A stretch of DNA of 64,000 nt from JBDHTS01 sp044220535 (GCA_044220535.1 JBGAQU010000002.1:1-64000), one strand, 5' to 3'. Numbered from the stretch's first letter, positions 53,039 to 62,572 are shown. The notes: generated from the sequence alone by a model not told the origin. Numbers and translations are program-made.

Positions 53039-53464
53039 ATGTTCGCAGACTCTGTCCAGACTCCGGAACCCGCCGATCACGGGATCATTTTCTCGCTTAT
53101 AATCGTGTCGCATCAGGCTGCGCCGCCGTGGTTGATTCCATCGGCACCATGATGCTCATGGATGGTGTTAACCCTCCGGGTTTTGAAGAAGAAATCCAGC
53201 CCGGCCGCGTCAAGGTGGAATTCACCCGGCATGCCAGCGGCGGGGACCCGGATGGCCTGATGGGCCTGACCGGTCAAGAAAGATCCGCCACCCAGTTGCG
53301 GATGCTCAGAAGCATGATGGTGGCTGGCGGCCTGCGCGAGGACAGGTGGGAAGATTGAAACGCCACGAGAAGCCGTCCTTGTCGATCCCACCCATAACGC
53401 TTTGCGCCTCGCGAAATATCAAAGCTATGTCGCGGGCATGACACCGCGGCCCTGGACTTTATAG
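53039..53464 (+). pseudogene. Frameshifted unknown gene
   Basis: The ATG at 53039 reads MFADSVQTPEPADHG, then the coding-like sequence moves to another frame near 53080 (DHFLAYNRVASGCAAVV, FEEEIQPGRVKVEFTRH, LTGQERSATQLRML) and returns to the first frame near 53355 (IETPREAVLVDPTHNA, YVAGMTPRPWTL, then TAG at 53464). The total is exactly 142 codons, so two compensating indels are needed. The stop lies five bases from that of the opposing M15 remnant. Family unknown. It could also be one unbroken but misread gene. Confidence 0.5.
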
Positions 53465-53469
53465 GCTTT

Positions 53470-54057
53470 CTAGCGAGTCATTCGCATGTGTTCGGGTAAG
53501 TCTGAATCCGATATCGGCGCGTATTGTTCCGAATAACTGGCCGGGAAACGGAAATCCCACCATTCGGATGGTAAAGGCAAAATCGGCAGACCGGAGGCCG
53601 CACGTTTGGTTATCCAATATATGGTCAGGAAAACCGCTATAGGCCCGCGCCGATTGCGGGGTCATGGTATCGAACACAGTACCCATGTCCCAAGGCTCAC
53701 CGGTCGCGATATCACTCCACCGCCACATCCACGGCCATGCCGCGCGGATGGCCGCCCTGCCCGGGTTTTGACAGCAGGCTGCCCGGCCCGTTGACCCGGG
53801 ATGGGCCTTGACGATCTCCGTATCTGCATTCGCGCCTGTGTCTCCACGGGCCGCAGGCCGATCTTTTAAGATCAGGCGCGCCATGCCTGTCCCGCATCAG
53901 CCGTGTCGCCGCAATGACAATGCCCGCAAAATCGCGGTGCAGCCACAGACGCGCGTTTTTCCGATAGAGCGCCGTGCCAAAAATATTTTCCCGATGCCCG
54001 GCATCGGCATAGACAAGGTCGGTGCGGAAAGGGATCTTCAGACTTGATCGTTTTCAT
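53470..54057 (-). pseudogene. D-alanyl-D-alanine dipeptidase remnant (VanX/DdpX type, M15D)
   Basis: Family pieces occur in order but in different frames. RTDLVYADAGHRENIFG and LWLHRDFAG occur near 54040-53920, ARLILKD near 53870, TEIVKAHPGS near 53810, zinc-site GQGGHPRGMAVDVAVE near 53712-53760, DMGTVFD at 53679-53690, and PSEWWDFRFP at 53547-53570, ending at TAG 53470. At least five frame changes are needed. The EWWH zinc motif reads EWWD. The intact enzyme would split D-Ala-D-Ala. Close to alr, which supports an earlier D-Ala metabolism link. Confidence 0.7.
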
Positions 54058-54236
54058 AGCCTATCAGGATCACAAGAAAGAGATTGACAAAATAGGATTA
54101 TATTCATATCATATCTTATGCATTTTTTGATGAGAAAAAATCAGTCTTCAATATCCGCTTCACATTTTCGCGGCATCAAACGAACTAAAAGAAATAGTGA
54201 GCCAGATCATAGGATTAACAGAGAGGAAAAAATTTC

Positions 54237-54332
54237 ATGAAACGAACTGAAAGATTACCTCACCCCTCAGGCATATGGATTTTACCTTTAAAATCAGATA
54301 GGCTCTTGCGGATAATGCGCAGGATGCCATGA
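54237..54332 (+). CDS. Short upstream ORF coupled to mlaE
   Basis: 31 codons from the ATG at 54237 (GAGAGG ten bases upstream, a stronger ribosome-binding site than that of mlaE itself) to a TGA overlapping the mlaE start codon (ATGA). Basic sequence MKRTERLPHPSGIWILPLKS. It may be a coupling leader for mlaE, or mlaE may simply reuse the ribosome. Confidence 0.4.
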   Translation: MKRTERLPHPSGIWILPLKSDRLLRIMRRMP

Positions 54333-55168
54333 CCGCCGATTTACACCAGACACCGCCCAGACCCGCCAAACCGGCCCCCGCGCCGGTGGAGGCCGCGCTC
54401 GACCTGTTCGAGGCGCTCGGGCATACCATCATCAATTTCTTCCGCGCGGTGGGACGGCTGGCGATTTTTGCCAGCAAGGCGGTGGTGCAGGTGTTCAACC
54501 CGCCGATTTCCACCCGCCAGATTTTGCGGCAGGTTATCGATATCGGTTATTACTCCCTGCCTGTTGTCGGCATGACCGCCGTGTTCACCGGCATGGTGCT
54601 GGCGCTGCAAAGCTATACCGGTTTCGCCCGTTTCAACGCGGAGAGCGCCATCGCGGGCGTCGTCGTCCTGTCCGTGACGCGTGAACTGGCTCCCGTCCTG
54701 GCCGGCCTGATGGTCGCGGGGCGCGTCGGCGCCGCCATTGCGGCTGAAATCGGCACGATGCGCGTCACCGAACAGATCGACGCGATGACGACCTTGTCCG
54801 TCAATCCGTTCAAATACCTGGTCGCGCCGCGCGTGCTCGCAGGCACGCTGATGCTGCCGGTGCTGGTGACGATCGGCGATATTATCGGCGTGTTTGGCGG
54901 GTATATCGTCAGCATCTATAAGCTCGGCTTTTCGCCCGGCAGCTATCTGCACCAGACTTGGACGATCCTGCAGCCGATTGATGTGGTGTCAGGCCTGATT
55001 AAGGCCGCCGTATTCGGATTTATCGTCGCGATGATGGGATGCTATCACGGATATCATTCCGACCGCGGCGCGCAGGGCGTCGGCGCGGCGACCACCAATG
55101 CCGTGGTATCGGCTTCCGTGCTGATCCTGATTTCCAATTATCTTCTGACGCAGATGTTTTTCTCATGA
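54329..55168 (+). CDS. mlaE: MlaE-family ABC permease
   Basis: 279 aa, five to six membrane helices. MlaE markers GMVLALQSYTGFARF, LSVTRELAPVLAGLMVAGRVG and IGTMRVTEQIDAM (about residues 145-157). Part of a phospholipid transporter that keeps outer-membrane lipid asymmetry. Overlaps mlaF by four bases. No mlaD or mlaC follows. Confidence 0.93.
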   Translation: MTADLHQTPPRPAKPAPAPVEAALDLFEALGHTIINFFRAVGRLAIFASKAVVQVFNPPISTRQILRQVIDIGYYSLPVVGMTAVFTGMVLALQSYTGFARFNAESAIAGVVVLSVTRELAPVLAGLMVAGRVGAAIAAEIGTMRVTEQIDAMTTLSVNPFKYLVAPRVLAGTLMLPVLVTIGDIIGVFGGYIVSIYKLGFSPGSYLHQTWTILQPIDVVSGLIKAAVFGFIVAMMGCYHGYHSDRGAQGVGAATTNAVVSASVLILISNYLLTQMFFS

Positions 55169-55956
55169 CCGCAAGCACAGCCGCCGCACAGCCGATGCTG
55201 GCCCTGAAGAACGTGCATAAGGCGTTCAGCAGCGGCAAGAAACACGTGCTGACCGGTATCGATCTGACCATTCCGAAAGGCAAGTCGCTGGTCGTGATCG
55301 GCGGGTCGGGCACGGGCAAATCCGTGTTGCTGAAATGCATCCTCGGCCTGATTACGCCGGATACAGGATCGGTATTGGTTGACGGGCAAGAGTCTGTAGG
55401 ATTGAACAGCCATGACCGCCGCCAGCTGATGCGCAAATTCGGCATGCTGTTCCAGGGCGCGGCATTGTTTGATTCCTTAAAAGTCTGGGAAAATGTCTCC
55501 TTCGGGCTGACTCAGGGCCGGCATGTCAGCCGCGACGAAGCCTATGGCATCGCCATCGAAAAAATGGCGGCTGTCGGCCTGGATGAATCCGTGGGGCAGC
55601 TTTATCCCGCCGAACTGTCCGGCGGCATGCAGAAACGCGTCGGCCTGGCCCGCGCCATCGCGGCCTCGCCCGACATCCTGTTCTTCGACGAACCGACGAC
55701 GGGCCTCGACCCCATCACCGCTGACGTCATCAACGACCTGATCGTCAAAAGCGTGAAGCAGCTGGGCGCGACGGCTTTGTCCATCACCCATGACATGGCG
55801 AGCGCGCGCAAGATCGCCGACCATGTCGCCATGATCTGGCAGGGCAAGATTATCTGGCACGGCGATATCAAGGATCTGGACAAATCCGGCAACCCTTACG
55901 TCGACCAGTTTATCAACGGCCGCGCCAAAGGACCGATCAAAGCCGGGCTGAATTAA
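55165..55956 (+). CDS. mlaF: MlaF-family ABC ATPase
   Basis: 263 aa from the ATG at 55165 (ATGA overlap with mlaE; the frame extends to 55039, inside mlaE). Walker A GGSGTGKSVLLK, Q-loop MLFQGAALF, signature LSGGMQKRVGLARA, Walker B ILFFDEPTTGLDP. Powers the MlaE transporter. Confidence 0.94.
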   Translation: MTASTAAAQPMLALKNVHKAFSSGKKHVLTGIDLTIPKGKSLVVIGGSGTGKSVLLKCILGLITPDTGSVLVDGQESVGLNSHDRRQLMRKFGMLFQGAALFDSLKVWENVSFGLTQGRHVSRDEAYGIAIEKMAAVGLDESVGQLYPAELSGGMQKRVGLARAIAASPDILFFDEPTTGLDPITADVINDLIVKSVKQLGATALSITHDMASARKIADHVAMIWQGKIIWHGDIKDLDKSGNPYVDQFINGRAKGPIKAGLN

Positions 55957-55969
55957 AAAATTTTAGCGC

Positions 55970-56098
55970 AGAGGACACGGAGGAAAAAAGGAGTTCACAG
56001 AACGCCAAAATCTCCGTGTCCTCTTACTTATCTCTGTGTCCTCTGTGTTAAAAAACTTTTTGCCTGCGGCGCTGAAAACTCTACGCCCTGCGGTAAAA
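55970..56098. repeat. Inverted repeat of the CCGCAGAG family
   Basis: Arms TTTTAGCGCAGAGGACACGG (near 55970) and CCGTGTCCTC (near 56014), then a second block with CTCTGTGTCCTCTGTGTTAA and TGCCTGCGGCGCTG. Degraded relative to copies 45593 and 46814. Between mlaF and the 145-aa gene, which converge. Confidence 0.7.
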
Positions 56099-56101
56099 AA
56101 C

Positions 56102-56539
56102 TTATTGAACCGTTCGCACAGCAATCCCATAGACTTTCAGCGCCTGCGCCAGATGTTCGGTCGTGCAGCCGATGATGGAGCTGGGGTTGCGGGTGGATGA
56201 TGAGACTTTCACATCCTTGAATTTTCGCACCACCTGCAGCTGCGACGGCAGCAGGATTTCGAACATGCCGCTGCCCAGCACATAGACGAAGCCGTCATCG
56301 CCAATCGGATATTCGCCCGGTTTCAGGGCAAGAGCGGCTTTATACGCACTGTCTTTGCGCAATTTCGCAAGCTCTGCCTCATTCGCCACAAAAGCGGATT
56401 CGCAGTACTGGAATACCTGATCATAACTGGCCTGGGGCGGCCGTTTTGGCGGCGGATTCAGCTTCATATAGATGAAAACGGCGAGGATAACGGCCAGACC
56501 GGCAGCGGCAAAACCGATGATGATCCTGCCCGGCGCCAT
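56102..56539 (-). CDS. Hypothetical single-TM protein
   Basis: 145 aa. N-terminal membrane segment (about residues 5-25), then a periplasmic domain with two Cys (QYCESAF, IIGCTTEH). Two bases downstream of the M16 peptidase gene on the same strand, so co-expressed. No family recognised. Confidence 0.65.
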   Translation of the reverse strand: MAPGRIIIGFAAAGLAVILAVFIYMKLNPPPKRPPQASYDQVFQYCESAFVANEAELAKLRKDSAYKAALALKPGEYPIGDDGFVYVLGSGMFEILLPSQLQVVRKFKDVKVSSSTRNPSSIIGCTTEHLAQALKVYGIAVRTVQ

Positions 56540-56541
56540 GG

Positions 56542-57798
56542 TTACAGACGCTTCCTGACATCGTCGAAGGATTCAAGCTTTGACAACGGCCCAAGCGCGG
56601 CAAGGGTCGGCGATCCCGCAAAGATTTCTTGCGCGGCTTTCATCACGCTTTCGGTGCTGATCGCCTCGATTTTTTTCAGCCGTTCGGCGCTGTCGAACGT
56701 GCTGTTAAAGTGGATCAGCTGCTTCGCCTGCTGATTGGCGCGGGTCATCATGGATTCGCGGCCCATGACCAGATTGGCCTTCATCTGCGCCTTGGCGCGC
56801 AGCAATTCCTGTTCGCTGACCGCATGATCGCAGATGCGCTTGATTTCATCGCACACCACAGGCACCAGTTGCTGCAGGCGGTCGGGACCGGTGCCCGCGT
56901 AAATCGCGAACTGGCCCGTATCCTGATAGGCGGAATGGAAGCTGAAAATCGAATAAACCAGACCGCGCTTCTCCCGGATTTCCTGAAACAGGCGCGACGA
57001 CATGCCGCCGCCGAGAATGGTGGACAGCGCCGCCGCGCCGTAATACGACCCGTCATGGCGGCTGAAGCCTTCAAAGCCAAGCACGACATGGCTTTGCTCC
57101 AGTGTTTTTTCGGTACGGTGTTCGCCGCCCTGATAGTGCGCAGTCAGTTCATCGCGCTTTTTGTCTTTCGGCAGGGCATTGAATTTCGCCTCGACCTGCT
57201 TCACGAAATCATCGTGCTGCACATTCCCAGCGGCAGACACGACCAGGCGGCCAGGGGTGTAGAACCGGTCGACATATTGCATCAGCGTGTCGCGCTGCAT
57301 GGCGTTGACGATCGCACTGCGGCCCAGAATCGGCGCGCCGATCGCCTGCTGCGGATAGGCGACTTCCTGATAATAATCGAACACGATGTCATCCGGCGTG
57401 TCGTTGGTCATGCCGATTTCCTGCAGGATGACGTCACGCTCCCGCTCGACCTCATCCTCCGGCATCGTCGAATGCTGGATGATGTCGGACAGGATATCCA
57501 TTGCCAACGGCAAGTCTGATTTCAGCAGGTGGATGTGATAGGCGGTCATTTCGCGGCTGGTATAAGCGTTGACCTGCCCGCCGACATCCTCGATCTGCTC
57601 CGCGATCTGGACCGCGTTGCGGTTCGGCGTGCCCTTGAACATCATATGCTCGACCATATGGGCGACGCCGTTATGGGCCATGTCTTCATGCCGTGTCCCG
57701 ACATCGGCCCAGACGCCGACGGCGACGCTGCCGACCTCCGTCACAGTATCCGTAATCACGCGCAGGCCCGAAGGCAAAGTGGTCTGTTTTATGCTCAT
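56542..57798 (-). CDS. M16 zinc peptidase (processing-peptidase-like)
   Basis: 418 aa. Inverted zinc motif HMVEH at residues 47-51 with EVEREREV-like acidic block near 118, and a second M16 half with FEGFSRHDGSYYG. Length and layout match PqqL/MPP-type bacterial proteins. Likely degrades short peptides or signal fragments in the cytoplasm or periplasm; the substrate is unknown. Upstream is thrC. Confidence 0.92.
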   Translation of the reverse strand: MSIKQTTLPSGLRVITDTVTEVGSVAVGVWADVGTRHEDMAHNGVAHMVEHMMFKGTPNRNAVQIAEQIEDVGGQVNAYTSREMTAYHIHLLKSDLPLAMDILSDIIQHSTMPEDEVERERDVILQEIGMTNDTPDDIVFDYYQEVAYPQQAIGAPILGRSAIVNAMQRDTLMQYVDRFYTPGRLVVSAAGNVQHDDFVKQVEAKFNALPKDKKRDELTAHYQGGEHRTEKTLEQSHVVLGFEGFSRHDGSYYGAAALSTILGGGMSSRLFQEIREKRGLVYSIFSFHSAYQDTGQFAIYAGTGPDRLQQLVPVVCDEIKRICDHAVSEQELLRAKAQMKANLVMGRESMMTRANQQAKQLIHFNSTFDSAERLKKIEAISTESVMKAAQEIFAGSPTLAALGPLSKLESFDDVRKRL

Positions 57799-57845
57799 GC
57801 TAAGTTACATAAAGCATTGATGGGGAAAGGACAAGTCGTTATGGC

Positions 57846-59243
57846 TTAAAGCTTGGCATTCGCCAGTATAAAGGCCGTAACCTTGGCGTAATCATTCGGC
57901 AATCCCATCAGATGCTCCGCTTTTTTCATGACGACCTGCAGGCGCGGCGGGACGGGTGGGGTAATGCCCGTGGCCTTCTGCACTGCTTCGGGGAATTTGG
58001 CCGGATGGGCGGTGGAGACGATGACCATGGGGACAGCGGATCGCTGCGCCTTGGCCGCATGCAGGGCGACCGCCGTGTGCGGGTCGATCAGGATGCCGGT
58101 TTCGGCGTAGCATTGTTTCATGGTGGCCAGCGTGTCGTCGTCGCTGCACCGTGCGGCGTTAAATTCAGCGCGGGCGGCTTTATGAAGCGCAGGATCGATG
58201 CGGAACGCACCCGTCTCCTTAAATTGTTTCATCAACCTGTTCAGATGATCTGAATCCCGGTCCAGCAGCTCGAACAGATAGCGTTCGAAATTGCTGGAGA
58301 CCTGTATGTCCATACTGGGGGACAATGACGGTTCCACGCCTTCCAGCTTCATCTCCCCCGTTTCAAAAAACCGGGTCAGGATGTCGTTGCGGTTGGTGGC
58401 GTTGGTGTGGTTTTCGATGGGCTGGCCCATATGCCGCGCCGACCAGGCCGCGAAGACGTTGCCGAAATTGCCGGTGGGCACGGTGAAAGCGACAGGATGT
58501 TTTACACCGTCCAGGGCCAATGCTGCCGTCATGTAATACACCATCTGGCCCATGATGCGACCCCAGTTGATGGAATTGACGGCGGAGAGGTTGAGTTGAT
58601 CGCGCAACGGCGCGTCGGCAAACATCGCCTTCACCATCGCCTGGCAATCGTCGAAGGTGCCATCGAGCGCGATATTGAAGACGTTCGGCGCATCAACCGA
58701 TGTCATCTGGCGGCGCTGCACTTCAGAGGTGCGGCCCTGTGGGTGCAAGATGAAAATATCGATGTTGTTGCAGCCCTTGCACGCTTCAATGGCGGCGGAG
58801 CCGGTATCGCCCGAGGTCGCGCCGACAATGGTAATGCGCCGGCCGTTTTTCGCCAGCACACGGTCAAATAGCCGCCCGACCAGTTGCAACGCATAATCCT
58901 TGAACGACAAAGTCGGGCCATGAAACAGTTCGAGCAACCATGTGTTGGCATCCAGCTGGCGCAGCGGCGCGACATCCTTATGATCGAACACCTTACCCGT
59001 GTAAGTTTCATCGACAATGGCGCGTAGATCGGCAGCGGGTAGAACATCGCCTGCGAATTCCCGCACTATATGGTAGGCGATATCGGCATAAGACTGCCCC
59101 GCCAGCTTCGCGGTTAAAACAGGATCAAGCCGTGGCCAGGTCTCCGGCACAAACAACCCGCCATCCGGCGCCATGCCGGAGAGAAGAACGGTTTCAAAGG
59201 ATTGGGGCGATATGCCACCGCGGGTGGAGATATATTGTGTCAT
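57846..59243 (-). CDS. thrC: Threonine synthase
   Basis: 465 aa from 59243; an ATG nine bases earlier is possible. Starts MTQYISTRGGISPQSFETVL. PLP lysine in LSFKDYALQL (about residue 112) and the phosphate loop GATSGDTGSAA. Converts O-phosphohomoserine to threonine. Upstream of the M16 gene on the same strand, an order seen in many alphaproteobacteria. Confidence 0.95.
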   Translation of the reverse strand: MTQYISTRGGISPQSFETVLLSGMAPDGGLFVPETWPRLDPVLTAKLAGQSYADIAYHIVREFAGDVLPAADLRAIVDETYTGKVFDHKDVAPLRQLDANTWLLELFHGPTLSFKDYALQLVGRLFDRVLAKNGRRITIVGATSGDTGSAAIEACKGCNNIDIFILHPQGRTSEVQRRQMTSVDAPNVFNIALDGTFDDCQAMVKAMFADAPLRDQLNLSAVNSINWGRIMGQMVYYMTAALALDGVKHPVAFTVPTGNFGNVFAAWSARHMGQPIENHTNATNRNDILTRFFETGEMKLEGVEPSLSPSMDIQVSSNFERYLFELLDRDSDHLNRLMKQFKETGAFRIDPALHKAARAEFNAARCSDDDTLATMKQCYAETGILIDPHTAVALHAAKAQRSAVPMVIVSTAHPAKFPEAVQKATGITPPVPPRLQVVMKKAEHLMGLPNDYAKVTAFILANAKL

Positions 59244-59287
59244 GCACACCATTTAAGCATGGTGTAACGATGTTGTCATGAACTGTA

Positions 59288-60424
59288 TTAAGCCGTTTGT
59301 AAAACAGGAATCAATCTAAGATTCTGTTCCCGGCGCCACGCTTGGTAAGGTTCCAATACATAAAACTCTGCGGCTTCCGATGTATAGCCTATACGCCGGG
59401 ATAGGATATTAAAATAATGATCTAATGGGCCGTCCGGATATTGGCTTTCCGCAAGACCCCGCATTATACGGGCATAAGATGCAGGAAAGCGCTTACTGTT
59501 CAAATGCAAATCTTCAAAGGCATCGCTTGGGTAATATATAGGATGCATCGCCATCATGGCCGCCGTGCTTTGAGCTGTATCAGATGATGAGGTCAGCCAT
59601 TGACCAATGCGAATACCTAAAGGTAACCTTAAAATCGTTTTTAAATAGGCTGGCAGCATATCTTCTATCTGCGGGAAAACATGACTGCGTTCCTTATAAT
59701 TCATCGGATATGCATTGATCACAGGCTTGCGGAAAAAACCGGCAATTGTATTAAACACACTTACATTTTCTAATCTATACGGTGAAAAAGAGATGACGTT
59801 GCCGTTTTTTATTTTTGATGAGACCGGATTCCCCGGCAGTTTCCAATAGCCGTCATGGACGCAAATTTTGAAATCCTCATGAGGGGCAGAGCGGTATAAA
59901 CTGGCAAACACCCTCAATGTGCCGTCATATAATTTTCCCTCTTTCATAACGGGTTTGGATGTTTCCAAGGTTTGGACCATAAATACTGGATTAAAATCCG
60001 ACAACCAGAAATCCTGACCTGGCTTAGATCTTTTATTCTGCGCCCTTAGTTTAAAAATTGATGATAATGTTTCATCCAATTTATCGCGATGAACAATACG
60101 TACGCCATTTCCCTGAGTTTGATCGACAGGCTTAATAACATAATGACGTCTTTCGCCAAGAGTCGCGATAATCTGATCTGCCAAGGAGGGGTCGGGTTTT
60201 GCAGTAACAATCATCGTTCCAGGCATGTATTTTAAAAGCGCCGGCTTATCACAAGCCATCAGGTATTGCGCAGCTTTGTTTTCAGTGATGGCTGTTAAGT
60301 TCAGGCTTGAATTAACAAAATGGAATCTTGAATCCAGGTTGATATAATTGAAGTTCTGACGTGTCAGTATGTAATTGGAACCATCGTTCAGTTTTCTTTG
60401 AGGGTAGATAATTCCACAACCCAT
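59288..60424 (-). CDS. ATP-grasp-like protein of unknown specificity
   Basis: 378 aa. Lysine and loop YVIKPVDQTQGNGVRIV (about residues 94-110) and DGTLRVFASLYR look like an ATP-grasp nucleotide and acceptor site. AT-rich and unlike neighbours, so perhaps acquired. In-frame coding-like sequence (YYCNLQDIGDGYGYELAE) continues 30 codons upstream of the first ATG to an amber codon at 60515-60517, beyond which a 53-codon ORF is in the same frame. The true start may therefore lie further up. Confidence 0.65.
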   Translation of the reverse strand: MGCGIIYPQRKLNDGSNYILTRQNFNYINLDSRFHFVNSSLNLTAITENKAAQYLMACDKPALLKYMPGTMIVTAKPDPSLADQIIATLGERRHYVIKPVDQTQGNGVRIVHRDKLDETLSSIFKLRAQNKRSKPGQDFWLSDFNPVFMVQTLETSKPVMKEGKLYDGTLRVFASLYRSAPHEDFKICVHDGYWKLPGNPVSSKIKNGNVISFSPYRLENVSVFNTIAGFFRKPVINAYPMNYKERSHVFPQIEDMLPAYLKTILRLPLGIRIGQWLTSSSDTAQSTAAMMAMHPIYYPSDAFEDLHLNSKRFPASYARIMRGLAESQYPDGPLDHYFNILSRRIGYTSEAAEFYVLEPYQAWRREQNLRLIPVLQTA

Positions 60425-60514
60425 TTCCGCCAGCTCATAACCATACCCGTCCCCAATATCCTGTAAGTTGCAATAATAAGGGACTCTCGTAACTGGCAGT
60501 TGAAACGTTTCTCT

Positions 60515-60676
60515 CTAAAAAGGAAGAATGTGCGCTAAGGTTATGTCCTCGCCTGTTATCTGGGTATAACCCTTCGTACCTGCATGATGGCCTTGCATGA
60601 TTTCCATTATTTTTACAGGTTCCGCATCAGGAACCTTAAGGTCAACAGCTAGAGTATAGAGTTCAAGATTATGCAT
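60515..60676 (-). CDS. Small 53-aa ORF upstream of the ATP-grasp gene
   Basis: Begins MHNLELYTLAVDLKVPDAEP and ends LAHILPF at TAG. AGGAA lies about seven bases before the ATG. It is in frame with the downstream ATP-grasp gene, so it is either a separate small gene or the N-terminus of one longer gene broken by one stop codon. Confidence 0.5.
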   Translation of the reverse strand: MHNLELYTLAVDLKVPDAEPVKIMEIMQGHHAGTKGYTQITGEDITLAHILPF

Positions 60677-60738
60677 TTGCGATTCCTGTTATCAGAATCG
60701 TTATATATATAATGCATTACCATTATGTCAACAAATAA

Positions 60739-62451
60739 CTATGCTATAGCCTTCAAATACCGACGATCCAGATGCCGCACCAGCGCATCCGGCCCTGGCA
60801 TAACACCCGTGGCCTGTTTCATCAGCTGGTCGAAGGGCAGCAGGCAACCTTTGGCATGGATTTTATCGCGGAGCCAGTGGATAATCGGGGTGAAGCGGCC
60901 TTCGGCGATTATGGCGTTGACGTCGCCGAGATCCTTGCCCATCGCCTCAAACTGCTGCGCGGCCAGCATGTGGCCGACCGTGTAGGCGGGGAAGTAGCCG
61001 AATTTACCGACAAACCAGTGCACATCCTGCAAACAGCCTTCGGCCATGGTCTGGGGCTGGATGCCAAGGATGTCCTGCATCGCGCCGTTCCATGCATCGG
61101 GCAGGTCGGCGACTTTCAGCTTTCCGTCGATCAGGTCCTTTTCCAGACGGAAGCGATGTTCGACATGGAAGAAATAGGTCAGTTCATCCGCCGTCTTACG
61201 GTCGGGCGACGGGCGGACGCGGGTTTTCAGCTTGTGCAGATTGTCCGCGCTCAACACCGGATTATGCAGGCCGTGGAACAGGCCTTCGGCGCGCGGCGCC
61301 AGGAAATTGAAAAACGCTTTCGTGCGGCCCATGACCATTTCGATCAGCAGCGCCTGGCTTTCATGCACGGCGGAGCCCATATCCTGGCCCACGGGCTGGT
61401 AGCGCCAGGTTTTACGCGGGAGGTTCTGCGTGTAGATGCCATGGCCGCCTTCATGCAAAGCCGATTTCATCGAGGTCATGAAATTGCGGATATCAACCGT
61501 CTTGATAACAAGGCGCGTATCGTCGGGCGTGCCGCCCTCCACCGGATTGTGCCCGGTTTCATAGAGGCCGCCGCGTTCGAAATCAAAACCGATCGCCTGC
61601 AACAATGCCTTGTTCAGCCACATCTGGGCCTTGGCCGGATAGAAATCACCGATTTCCCGCGGCGGTTCCTCGCGGCCCTGGCGTTCCATCGCGCCGGACA
61701 GGATTTTGTGGAGTTTTTTATGCAGCGTGCTGAACCAATCCTCAACATCAATCGCGCTGACGCCCGGCATGAACTGGTCCATCATCGTTTGATACAGGGA
61801 ATTGCTGCCCGTCGCGCGGGCGCGGGCCTCGGCGATCTGCCGCGCAAGGTCGACCTGGCCTGAGAGAAATTCACGCGCGCCGGGCCAGTCGCTTTGCGCC
61901 AGCGCCTCACGATGCCGCCTGCGGCCTTCATATTCCAGACGCGCCTTGCGTTCGATCAGATCGCCGCCCAAGGGGCTTTCGCTTTCATACATAGCCCGCA
62001 TTTCGCGCAAGTTCGCGGCATCCCATTCATCCCAGTCGGACGGGTTCTGCGCCTGGTGATCACGCGCGCGGTCGAGGAGTTTAATCGAGTCTTTGGCAAT
62101 CAGTTCCTGATGCACCAGACGGTGCAGATAGGAAATCTGGCCCAGGCGGCTGCGCCAAGCACCTTCCGGCATGGCGGTCAAAAAGTCGCGGCCCATGGTT
62201 TCCGCAATGGCCTTCAGGCGGCCCACGTCGCGGAAGCGCATTTTCAGCTGCATATAGGCTTCGGACGGGTGTTCTTCCGACTGGCGGACGAGGACTGGCG
62301 CGGGCGGCGGCGCATTCAATGCGGGAGTCGGAGGGATGACCGGTTTCGCCTGGCGGTGATGGTCCAGCCACCAGTGCTTGATGCGGTCCAGGAAGGAACC
62401 GTTTTTCAGAATCTCTAAAAATCTATGCCAAAATTCAATAAACCGTTCCAT
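60739..62451 (-). CDS. M32 carboxypeptidase (Taq family)
   Basis: 570 aa. Zinc motif HEGGH within ALHEGGHGIYTQNLP (about residues 329-343), with the expected DMGSAVHESQALLIEMVMG and a C-terminal VGHMLAAQQ segment. An N-terminal region of about 60 residues exceeds the family length near 500. Removes C-terminal residues from peptides. A second family member lies beyond the acyltransferase gene. Confidence 0.92.
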   Translation of the reverse strand: MERFIEFWHRFLEILKNGSFLDRIKHWWLDHHRQAKPVIPPTPALNAPPPAPVLVRQSEEHPSEAYMQLKMRFRDVGRLKAIAETMGRDFLTAMPEGAWRSRLGQISYLHRLVHQELIAKDSIKLLDRARDHQAQNPSDWDEWDAANLREMRAMYESESPLGGDLIERKARLEYEGRRRHREALAQSDWPGAREFLSGQVDLARQIAEARARATGSNSLYQTMMDQFMPGVSAIDVEDWFSTLHKKLHKILSGAMERQGREEPPREIGDFYPAKAQMWLNKALLQAIGFDFERGGLYETGHNPVEGGTPDDTRLVIKTVDIRNFMTSMKSALHEGGHGIYTQNLPRKTWRYQPVGQDMGSAVHESQALLIEMVMGRTKAFFNFLAPRAEGLFHGLHNPVLSADNLHKLKTRVRPSPDRKTADELTYFFHVEHRFRLEKDLIDGKLKVADLPDAWNGAMQDILGIQPQTMAEGCLQDVHWFVGKFGYFPAYTVGHMLAAQQFEAMGKDLGDVNAIIAEGRFTPIIHWLRDKIHAKGCLLPFDQLMKQATGVMPGPDALVRHLDRRYLKAIA

Positions 62452-62523
62452 TTATCCAAGATAGGGCGGGCGTGGTGAAATCGCAAGTTTATGCGTAATT
62501 TATTCTTCATCGCGGAGTAAAAA

Positions 62524-62568
62524 GCGCCGCAGGCATTTTTCTGCGTTCTCTGTGCCTCTGCGGTAAAG
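62524..62568. repeat. Single arm of the CCGCAGAG repeat family
   Basis: GCGCCGCAGGCATTTTTCTG then GTTCTCTGTGCCTCTGCGG. Only one arm is present. Between the acyltransferase and M32 genes. Confidence 0.7.
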
Positions 62569-62572
62569 TCTA

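Noticed and set aside
60772..61863. A 363-codon plus-strand frame
   Set aside because: Antisense to the M32 gene with its HEGGH motif.
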